Positions 17,201 through 22,861 of a stretch of 27,945 nt of DNA are shown here, in pieces. The translations under genes were made by a program, and so were the position numbers. The notes beneath the pieces were generated by a model. It was not told the DNA's origin. It saw only the letters and a program-made list of their open reading frames with translations, and did not search any database. The DNA lies in the IMG/VR virus record IMGVR_UViG_3300003937_000179, positions 1-27,945 of that record, one strand, 5' to 3'. Positions within the stretch are counted from its first letter, which is position 1, and every line of letters starts with the position of its first letter. Source of the stretch: a virus.

Positions 17201-19302
17201 AGCCTCAACTAGGTACAGTATGGGGTGATTGGTCAACTAACTGGAGTGGCAATAGATCATGGCAAGGTGCTGGTGGTGATACACAAAACTTAGTTGAGAC
17301 TGGAACCGCTACAAGAACCGGTATTCAACAAACAATCGAAGTACAAACATCAAGATTTAGTGTTGGCGATCGTATTGTAGAGGTTAACTTTATACCATTT
17401 ATGAGAACAAGATTGGTTGCCTTCTCTGCTACGCGCATGAAGCCAGCGACTCAAGTCTATGCATTCTTTGATGGCACAGCTGTAGCATCTTATGTTAAGA
17501 GTGGAAGCTATTCATATACGCCTTTAGTTGGTGTTAATACTGTTACTGCTCACCCAGGCACAGCATCTACTCTAACAACTGATGCGAACGGTGCAGTGAG
17601 TGGTACATTCTTAATACCTAATAACTCTGCTCTCAATTTCCCAACAGGGCAAAAAGAATTTAAATTAACTCAATCATCTACTAACGATGATGAAGTAACT
17701 ACTACATCAGCTACAGCAAATTATACTGCGGCCGGTTTATTAGAGACAAGAGAGAATGTTATTATTTCAACAAGAACTCCTGTAATCGCAAGAAATTCTG
17801 TGACAGATACAACTAGTGATAGTCGAATTGTAGGAACTAGACAAATACAAAGGAATTGGGAAGATCCATTAGCACAATCAATATTACTTGACCAAGCTGC
17901 ATTTATTACTTCAGTAGATCTTTATTTTACTGCGAAAGATGCTGCTATACCGGTACAACTAAGCATACGCGAAATGGTAAACGGATTCCCAACTCAAAAC
18001 GTTCTTCCATTTGCTAACGTAGTACTTAATCCTGGTTCAGTGAATACATCTGGTGCAACTACATTTACATTCCCATCACCAGTATATCTACAAGATAGCG
18101 TTGAATATGCTATTGTTATTATAGCTAACTCTAATAAGTACACAGTACGTTATGCTGAGATTGGTAAAGAAGATCAAAACGGTAATAGAATATCACAACA
18201 ACCATACAATGGTGTATTATTCAAGTCGCAGAACGCTTCAACGTGGACAGCTGATCAGAATAAAGACTTAACGTTTGTATTGAAGAGAGCTGTATTTGAT
18301 ACTACAACTCGTGTAGCTACATTAAGAAACTCTGCATTGCCTTCAAGACAATTGGTTGTAGATCCATTAACTACTGTAGTAAACACTGCAGCACAAGATA
18401 ACATTATTACTGTAGCTCATCGTGACCATAGTCATTCGGCCGGTGATTCAGTTACTCTTGCAGGGTTCGTTGCAACGAATGGTTATACAGCTGCTGAGTT
18501 AAACAAAGCACATACAATTACTGCGATCGCAAGAGATAGTTATACAATTACGGTTGCTGCAGCTAATCACGCAGCAGCGATTACTGCCGGTAATGGTGGT
18601 GGTTCAGCGTGTCAAGCAACAGAAGGTTTAGAATGGAATACAGTTCGTCCAATGATTGCTCAAGTTGTATTACCTAATACCACATCATCTTATACAATTA
18701 AAGATACAGCTGTTGGTAATGGTACATCGATTGGAACTACTGCGGCCGCTATTGTGCCTAATGAAGACTATACTCCATTATCACCTAAGGTTATTAAGCC
18801 TGGAGCAACACACACTGTTGAAGTTCAGAGTACATTTACATCTACTTCAAACTATTTATCTCCAGTGATTGATTTAGAAAGATCTTCGCTTATAACGATT
18901 GGTAATAGGATTGATAACAGCGCTACAGTTGCAGAGACACATGCAACTAATGGATCTAACTTAGCGAAATATGTAACGAAGACGGTTCAATTAAATGATA
19001 GTTCTGATTCTTTAAGGATCTTATTAGATATTAATCGACCTAACGGATCATTTGTTGACGTATACTATAAGCTTGGTAATACAGCCGGAATATTTGATAC
19101 CGGTGCATGGGTAGCAGCAACACCAACGGGCAATAATGGTGCAGTTGCATTCTCAGATGGAACTAAATATAACGAAACAGAATATACTGTTACGGCAGCA
19201 AATACATTTACTATATTTGCTATTAAGATCGTAATGAGATCTGGAAGTACTAGTACTGTACCAATGTGTCAAGATCTTAGAGCTATAGCATTGAGAGTGT
19301 AA
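14239..19302 (+). CDS. Large DUF4815-type baseplate/tail-fibre protein (gp9/gp10 position)
   Basis: The protein has 1687 residues. The N-terminus (about 25-75) shows the DUF4815 pattern: YQRILFRPGKAVQARELTQL, Q-x2-Q helices, then GDHLFKDGSVVVPG. A later block has FELDNGQRDDYYDVGRI, SVDSYTGQIDYSAIPKLGDI and AIDFRPRV (about 640-725). Another conserved block at about 1205-1360 holds DPLAQSILLDQAAFITSVDL, then IREMVNGFPTQNVLPF and GVLFKSQNASTWTADQNKD; I recognise its type from large T4-type marine virion proteins. The protein probably forms the baseplate periphery and links wedges to fibres, taking the place of T4 gp9/gp10. Residues about 434-460 and 765-785 are encoded by conspicuously GC-rich DNA. 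TAGGA precedes the ATG. Confidence 0.8.
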   Translation: MAIAFNVEPYWDDFESVASGNTLSPKEQYQRILFRPGKAVQARELTQLQSSLQHQISATGDHLFKDGSVVVPGAVHLHNKIDYVRLSACNTSAVADIVGTEYSDGTNVARVIHATLASGDDSITLFVQYISGAVFANNASLTATGSKTATVANSNDANGKTPVGFGSIVSIEDGIYYIKRHFVTVKASTIVLNKYSPDVSFDIGLLVTESLVSSGTDSSLNDNATGTPNESAPGAHRYSITAVLSSQAVNASSGNFVLIARLESGVITKHARSAEYNLLEQELARRTFDESGNYYVNPFKTLIKTHQVSSPDATKLTAVVEPSKAYVRGFEIETLSNTNVHFDRARTSEVVDDKLVEMTHNNFIEVTAMTGTPDITTFGRISIENGSGTEIGTCRARSIERVSGNGATSASRYRIHIFDFTGTMTAATQLDDKEGTAAGTAFAATIADSGAATAYNIGPDSLVYELPYKRIKTLDGEVDESAADDFDFTYNVNRIVGSATVSGSGTATFTALSSGEQFGSKAANTNWILINDTNDGDGGEEVLVGDITINNSANPPSVVIANLPTSGDLGGGGSDGAVGDTVRLIAPMIRTLGQKTKTLSGNTAVAFNAGTDFTGTGQALGHADVHELVSVVETSGSANVTTHFELDNGQRDDYYDVGRIKKKTTSNYTAAVALTVTYKYFSHSTGDFFSVDSYTGQIDYSAIPKLGDIELRSAIDFRPRVGNAGGNFTGTGAITAVAPVRFSQFSTNIQYYLPRIDKIYLDSKGVFGVAPGVPAVFPVEPEIPTDSMHLYTLSIPAYTLTPDEVTVKFIDQRRYTMRDIGRIDKRISQIEYYSVLSFLEAEAQNKQILDGSNNPRFKSGYLVDAFSNTRMSNSGSSEYRASIDIPNRILRPPFAAGNAPLEYVPGSSATQKTGDLLTLPYTTNTTASNVISQTQYSGQINVNPYDVFNWTGSMTLTPSSDEWRDIDRRPEVVINNDGEFDSMMNALEPQLGTVWGDWSTNWSGNRSWQGAGGDTQNLVETGTATRTGIQQTIEVQTSRFSVGDRIVEVNFIPFMRTRLVAFSATRMKPATQVYAFFDGTAVASYVKSGSYSYTPLVGVNTVTAHPGTASTLTTDANGAVSGTFLIPNNSALNFPTGQKEFKLTQSSTNDDEVTTTSATANYTAAGLLETRENVIISTRTPVIARNSVTDTTSDSRIVGTRQIQRNWEDPLAQSILLDQAAFITSVDLYFTAKDAAIPVQLSIREMVNGFPTQNVLPFANVVLNPGSVNTSGATTFTFPSPVYLQDSVEYAIVIIANSNKYTVRYAEIGKEDQNGNRISQQPYNGVLFKSQNASTWTADQNKDLTFVLKRAVFDTTTRVATLRNSALPSRQLVVDPLTTVVNTAAQDNIITVAHRDHSHSAGDSVTLAGFVATNGYTAAELNKAHTITAIARDSYTITVAAANHAAAITAGNGGGSACQATEGLEWNTVRPMIAQVVLPNTTSSYTIKDTAVGNGTSIGTTAAAIVPNEDYTPLSPKVIKPGATHTVEVQSTFTSTSNYLSPVIDLERSSLITIGNRIDNSATVAETHATNGSNLAKYVTKTVQLNDSSDSLRILLDINRPNGSFVDVYYKLGNTAGIFDTGAWVAATPTGNNGAVAFSDGTKYNETEYTVTAANTFTIFAIKIVMRSGSTSTVPMCQDLRAIALRV

Positions 19303-19496
19303 TGAAGATACCTGTTTATGGACATCCTGGCATGGTAAGAGATACAAACTCAGGTGCTATTATAAATATGAATAGTGATGGTGTAATGCATTCAGCTAAT
19401 AGAGCAAGAATGAAAGTAGATGCAAACAGATTAGATAAAGTAGAACAGGATGTATCGGAAATTAAAGATATGTTAAAACAATTAATAGAGAGATAA
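19302..19496 (+). CDS. Small coiled-coil protein, unknown
   Basis: The protein has 64 residues. The N-terminus KIPVYGHPGMVRDTNSGAII resembles a short gene I associate with marine T4-type phages. The C-terminal third (ANRLDKVEQDVSEIKDML) is a clear heptad coiled coil. It overlaps the DUF4815 gene by one base (TAATG) after GAGAG, and ends one base before the next ATG, so it is translated as part of the same operon. It may be a linker or chaperone for a fibre, but no function can be shown from sequence. Confidence 0.75.
   Translation: MKIPVYGHPGMVRDTNSGAIINMNSDGVMHSANRARMKVDANRLDKVEQDVSEIKDMLKQLIER
19361..19368 (+). promoter_or_regulatory. Possible internal late promoter
   Basis: A perfect TATAAATA lies inside the 64-aa gene, 129 bases before the next gene's ATG. 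It could give the fibre genes their own late transcript. It also encodes part of the ATT ATA AAT ATG codons, so chance is possible. Confidence 0.3.
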
Positions 19497-19497
19497 T

Positions 19498-20817
19498 ATG
19501 GCAACAGTAAACGTAACAACAGCAAATACATTTGAACAATGGAGAACTAAGACCAATGAGATAGGTACTGCGATTGGTGATATAAGCGAAGTCACAAATA
19601 GTGATATTGGTGCCTCAACTATTGTTGCTGCTATAAAAGCACACCAAGGGATTGTCGCGGGTAGTATAACACTAACAGGTGGTGTTCAAATGACTGGTAA
19701 CCTCGATTGGGCAGACAATGCTGCGATACGAATGGGTACTGGTGATGATTTAACAATAAAACATGATGGCACAAATTCTAGTTTAACAAATATAACGGGC
19801 CAATTCAGACTTGGTGGTAATGATTTAAGATTACAAACACAGAATCATAGTGAAGATTATATTCTTTGTGTTGACGGTGGTGCAGTTACTCTACATTATA
19901 ATGATAATGCGAAGATTGCCACAACTAATACAGGTGTAGATGTCACAGGCGTAATCACAGCAGATGGTTTAACAATGTTAGACTCTCATGTTATTACACT
20001 TGGTACTGGTAGTGACTTACTTATATCACACGATGGCACAAACAGTAAGATTGATAGTAACACAGGTGCATTAAAGATTCTAAGTGATGATATACAGATT
20101 AAGAATGCTGCAGATGATGAGACATTACTTGCGGCGACAAATGGTAGTGCTGTAATTCTTTATCATAATAATGCTTCTAAGTTTGCAACGAGTTCAACAG
20201 GTGCTACAGTCACAGGCGGATTAGTTACAGGAACACTAACAGCTTCTGGAGTTATATCAGCAGCGGCCGGTGTATATGCTCCTGCTAGTGATACATTAGA
20301 ATTAGGTGTTGACTCTACTGCAACGATAACAATAAATGACTCTGATAAGGTTGGTATTGGTAAAGCTCCTCACGGAACATATATAGTTGACGTAGATGGT
20401 GCATTAAATGCTACTACATTATTATACGGCGGATCTGATATTTATGCAGGTGCGGCATTCCTTGAAGGTGTAGCAGATGCAGTTGGAGCAATGGTTAGTT
20501 CAAATACTGAATCAGGCCTTTCAGTAACATACGACGATAGTGATAATACACTCGACTTTGATGTTAATGACCCAACAATCACGCTAACAGGTGACGTAAC
20601 CGGTTCTGGCACAATGACGAACTTAGGTTCAGTAACTATCACAACTGCTGTTGCAGCGAGTGGTGTTAGTACAAATGATTTAGATGCTCTTGCAGTAACA
20701 GAAGCTAAGCTAGCTAATGACGCAGTATCAAGAGCGAAGCTAAAAGACGAAGTAACATTATTAATAATTAACGCTGCAGGAAGTACTGTGAAAACAATGT
20801 ACGGTGCAGGTTCATAA
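19498..20817 (+). CDS. Tail-fibre-like structural protein
   Basis: The protein has 439 residues. The N-terminus contains FEQWRTKTNEIGTAIGDIS, an attachment-type helix seen in marine phage fibres. Two repeats of about 70 residues (starting near 79 and 168) share the pattern GTG.DL.I.HDGTNS, then strands and an ILY/TLHYN-N..K.AT segment ending in VTG. The C-terminal part has AVGAMVSSNTESGLSVTYDD, shared with the 889-aa fibre downstream, and ends with VTEAKLANDA/VSRAKLKDEV decapeptides and a VKTMYGAGS tail. It is probably a trimeric beta-structured fibre or baseplate appendage. Position after the DUF4815 and coiled-coil genes supports this. The exact receptor role is unknown. Confidence 0.75.
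   Translation: MATVNVTTANTFEQWRTKTNEIGTAIGDISEVTNSDIGASTIVAAIKAHQGIVAGSITLTGGVQMTGNLDWADNAAIRMGTGDDLTIKHDGTNSSLTNITGQFRLGGNDLRLQTQNHSEDYILCVDGGAVTLHYNDNAKIATTNTGVDVTGVITADGLTMLDSHVITLGTGSDLLISHDGTNSKIDSNTGALKILSDDIQIKNAADDETLLAATNGSAVILYHNNASKFATSSTGATVTGGLVTGTLTASGVISAAAGVYAPASDTLELGVDSTATITINDSDKVGIGKAPHGTYIVDVDGALNATTLLYGGSDIYAGAAFLEGVADAVGAMVSSNTESGLSVTYDDSDNTLDFDVNDPTITLTGDVTGSGTMTNLGSVTITTAVAASGVSTNDLDALAVTEAKLANDAVSRAKLKDEVTLLIINAAGSTVKTMYGAGS
20665..20754 (+). repeat. Short decapeptide array in the 439-aa fibre
   Basis: Three in-frame 30-base units encode VSTNDLDALA, VTEAKLANDA and VSRAKLKDEV, the same ten-residue pattern that is expanded in the last fibre gene. Confidence 0.7.
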
Positions 20818-20820
20818 TAA

Positions 20821-20828
20821 CATAAATA
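20821..20828 (+). promoter_or_regulatory. Weak late-promoter-like octamer (CATAAATA)
   Basis: CATAAATA, one mismatch from the late octamer, lies in the 24-base gap before the 111-aa gene. It ends 13 bases before that ATG, giving a predicted +1 near 20834. Low confidence. Confidence 0.3.
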
Positions 20829-20841
20829 GGTATAGAGAACA

Positions 20842-21177
20842 ATGGCAGTATATTCAGATTTAAGTATAGACCAAGGAACAGATTTTACAGCTGAAGTGCA
20901 GATAGATGATACAGATGGCACAACAGCAAATCTAACTGGCTATACGGTAGCAGGACAGATAAGAAAGACATATTCGTCTAGTACAAAAGTTGATTTTACA
21001 TGTACGGTGTCTGATGCAGCTGCTGGAAAAATTACGATAGCATTAAGTAACACACAGACCAATGCGATGAAAGCTGGTCGATATGTATACGATGTTGAGA
21101 TAACAAAAACAAGTAACGCGTATAAAACACGAGTTATAGAGGGACAAGTGACAGTAACACCAGGAGTAACACAATAA
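20842..21177 (+). CDS. Small beta-sandwich virion protein (BppU-N-like)
   Basis: The protein has 111 residues. The pattern is LSIDQGTDFTAEVQIDD, LTGYTVAGQIRKTYSS, ITIALSNTQTNAMKAGRY and VYDVEI, ending in VIEGQVTVTPGVTQ. This is an Ig-like beta-sandwich resembling the N-terminal domain of BppU-type baseplate proteins and many small genes in cyanophage fibre clusters. It lacks any receptor-binding part and probably serves as an adaptor or collar for a fibre. It overlaps the next small gene by one base after AGGAG. Confidence 0.75.
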   Translation: MAVYSDLSIDQGTDFTAEVQIDDTDGTTANLTGYTVAGQIRKTYSSSTKVDFTCTVSDAAAGKITIALSNTQTNAMKAGRYVYDVEITKTSNAYKTRVIEGQVTVTPGVTQ

Positions 21178-21425
21178 TGGCATTACAAGGTAAGATAACA
21201 ACAACACCTAGTTTACAAGCCAAGAGCTCGCAGCAGAGGACTATCGAAGCTCAAAAAGTATTACTTACAACTGGCCAGAGTTTAGCGCAGCTAACAGATG
21301 TTGATATATCTGCACGAACTGATGGATCATTGATGCAATATAATGCAACAGCGGCTAAGTTTGAGGTTAAATCACTCATAGAAGATACCGGTAGCTTGTT
21401 AAAAATTAACGGTGGATCATTTTAA
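21177..21425 (+). CDS. Small fibre-associated protein
   Basis: The protein has 82 residues. The core is LAQLTDVDISARTDGSLMQY followed by NATAAKFEVKS and a KINGGSF end. The L-x-x-L-x-D-V-D ... D-G-S-L-x-x-Y pattern is a module frequently found in marine phage fibre clusters, alone or inside larger fibres; a related D-G-S-x-x-L-Y-D-T segment is present in the two largest fibres downstream. It starts at the TAATG overlap with the preceding gene and ends 13 bases before the next, which has its own Shine-Dalgarno. Confidence 0.7.
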   Translation: MALQGKITTTPSLQAKSSQQRTIEAQKVLLTTGQSLAQLTDVDISARTDGSLMQYNATAAKFEVKSLIEDTGSLLKINGGSF

Positions 21426-21438
21426 AAGGGAATAGGAT

Positions 21439-22521
21439 ATGGCAGGCACAGTAATTATAACCAAATATAGTTTAGGAACAGGATCTCCTGCGACCGATGC
21501 ACTAGCCGTCGGTGAACAAGCCTATTCATTTAATTCAGATAAATTATTTATTGGTGAAACATCGGGTTCAGATGTAGTAGCTAGAGTTATTGGTGGTCAA
21601 GTCTATACAGACATGATGGACCACACAGCTGGTACGTTAACAGCGTCATCAGCAATCTTAGTAGATGCAAATTCAAAAATTGACCAATTACATGTTGATA
21701 ATTTAACGTTAAATGGCAATGTTATTTCATCAACTAACACGAATGGTAACATCACTCTTACGCCAAATGGCAGTGGTTATGTTGTATTAGATGGATTAAA
21801 CTATCCAAGAGCTGACGGTTCAAATGGTCAATTCTTAAAAACGGACGGTTCAGGTAATCTAACGTTTGGTACAGTAATTAGTTCACTAAGTATTGGTGCT
21901 GATTCAGGTTCAAATGATTCAGTAAACACAGGTGAAACTATTAACTTTGCTGGTGGTACAGGTGTAGATACAGCTGTAACAGATAACACAATCACAATTA
22001 ATATTGGTCAGAGTGTTGCAACAAATGCTAATGTTCAGTTCGCTAATATTACAGCAACGGGCAACTTTACTGTTAATGGTACAACAACTACAGTCAATAG
22101 CACAGTAACTACATTAGAAGATCCAATCTTAACATTAGGTACTTCGGCTTCATCAGGTGCTGATGATAACAAAGACCGAGGTGTTGAATTTAGATATAAC
22201 GATGGATCAGCGCGAGTTGGTTTCATGGGTTGGGACGACTCAGCTGCTGGATTTACAATGTTGCAAAGCGCAACAAACACATCAGAAGTATTTTCTGGTA
22301 CACCTGCCGCATTACATCTTGGCTCACTAACATTAGTGACTGATCTTGCTGTAGCACAAGGTGGTACAGGAGTAAGTTCACATACTGGAAATGGTTATTG
22401 GGTATCAAATGCTGGTGGTACGGCACTAAGTTATATTACTGGTACACAATATCAGCACTTAGGCTTCACTTCAGGTGGAGTACCTCAAGCTTCAGGCACT
22501 ATTGATGGCGGAACGTTCTAA
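21439..22521 (+). CDS. Tail-fibre-like structural protein
   Basis: The protein has 360 residues. The N-terminus (1-45) contains a variant of the GEQAYSFNSDKLFIGET pattern of Mtd_N-like fibre bases. The middle has TLTASSAILVDANSKIDQL, LNGNVIS, TPNGSGYVVLDGLNYP and SLSIGADSGSNDSVNTGETI, which are beta-stalk segments. NFTVNGTTTTVNSTVTTLED (about 211-230) begins a domain also found in the next two large fibres, followed by a VGFMGWDDSAAGF region. The C-terminus has AQGGTGVSSHTGNGYWVSN and ends GTIDGGTF. GGGAATAGGA precedes the ATG. The protein is a likely trimeric fibre or fibre segment, with no enzymatic motif. Confidence 0.75.
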   Translation: MAGTVIITKYSLGTGSPATDALAVGEQAYSFNSDKLFIGETSGSDVVARVIGGQVYTDMMDHTAGTLTASSAILVDANSKIDQLHVDNLTLNGNVISSTNTNGNITLTPNGSGYVVLDGLNYPRADGSNGQFLKTDGSGNLTFGTVISSLSIGADSGSNDSVNTGETINFAGGTGVDTAVTDNTITINIGQSVATNANVQFANITATGNFTVNGTTTTVNSTVTTLEDPILTLGTSASSGADDNKDRGVEFRYNDGSARVGFMGWDDSAAGFTMLQSATNTSEVFSGTPAALHLGSLTLVTDLAVAQGGTGVSSHTGNGYWVSNAGGTALSYITGTQYQHLGFTSGGVPQASGTIDGGTF

Positions 22522-22547
22522 TTAATTTGAATTGAGTTTAATTATAT

Positions 22548-22555
22548 TATAAATA
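22548..22555 (+). promoter_or_regulatory. T4-type late promoter for the second fibre block
   Basis: A perfect TATAAATA ends 5 bases before an ATG at 22561, the predicted +1. Here that ATG opens only a 4-codon frame (ATG GTG ATT ATA TAA) and not the 85-aa gene, which begins 43 bases later. Confidence 0.75.
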
Positions 22556-22562
22556 ACATTAT

Positions 22563-22580
22563 GGTGATTATATAATCACC
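22563..22580 (+). promoter_or_regulatory. Perfect inverted repeat in the fibre leader
   Basis: GGTGATTATATAATCACC is a perfect palindrome that can form a stem of about seven pairs with a small loop, starting two bases after the predicted transcription start. No T run follows, so it is a poor intrinsic terminator. It may protect the mRNA 5' end or control initiation downstream. Confidence 0.6.
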
Positions 22581-22603
22581 TTAAACAATTAGATGGCATA
22601 TAT

Positions 22604-22861
22604 ATGGCAGGAACAGTAGTAAAAATCAAGCAATCGACGGTTGCGGGAAAGAAACCCGTAGCTAACGATCTCCAACAAGGCGAATTAGCTCTTAACGTTT
22701 CAGACCAAATTTTATATTCCAAGGATGCTAGTGGAGAAATATTCTCTATTGGTTCAGAAAAAGTAATAGATATGGGTAACTGGAATAGTGATATACTTTT
22801 AGATGGTGAAACTGCGGGTATTTCAGTCCTTAAAACATATGACGGAGGAGCCTCACTGTGA
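22604..22861 (+). CDS. Small fibre-base protein (Mtd_N-like module alone)
   Basis: The protein has 85 residues. VVKIKQSTVAGKKPVANDL, then QQGELALNVSDQILYSKDAS and IFSIG form a compact module like the N-terminal domain of major-tropism-determinant-type fibres (GEL..N..D..LY.KD.G). It has no stalk or tip. The gene ends in GTGA, which also gives the GTG start of the 889-aa fibre, with GGAGGAG just upstream, so the two are coupled. It is probably an adaptor or cap for the larger fibre. The upstream leader has a hairpin and lacks a Shine-Dalgarno. Confidence 0.75.
   Translation: MAGTVVKIKQSTVAGKKPVANDLQQGELALNVSDQILYSKDASGEIFSIGSEKVIDMGNWNSDILLDGETAGISVLKTYDGGASL

Larger units (their letters stand above)
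22522..22603. other. Largest intergenic gap: promoter and hairpin leader
   Basis: This 82-base AT-rich gap holds a perfect late octamer, a 4-codon mini-ORF beginning at the predicted +1, an 18-base perfect palindrome, and no convincing Shine-Dalgarno before the following ATG at 22604. Confidence 0.7.

Noticed and set aside
22563-22580. Palindrome as an intrinsic terminator of the 360-aa gene
   Set aside because: The stem is AT-rich in its upper half and is followed by TTAAAC rather than a T run; it also lies after a late promoter. Termination is not excluded but is not the best explanation.
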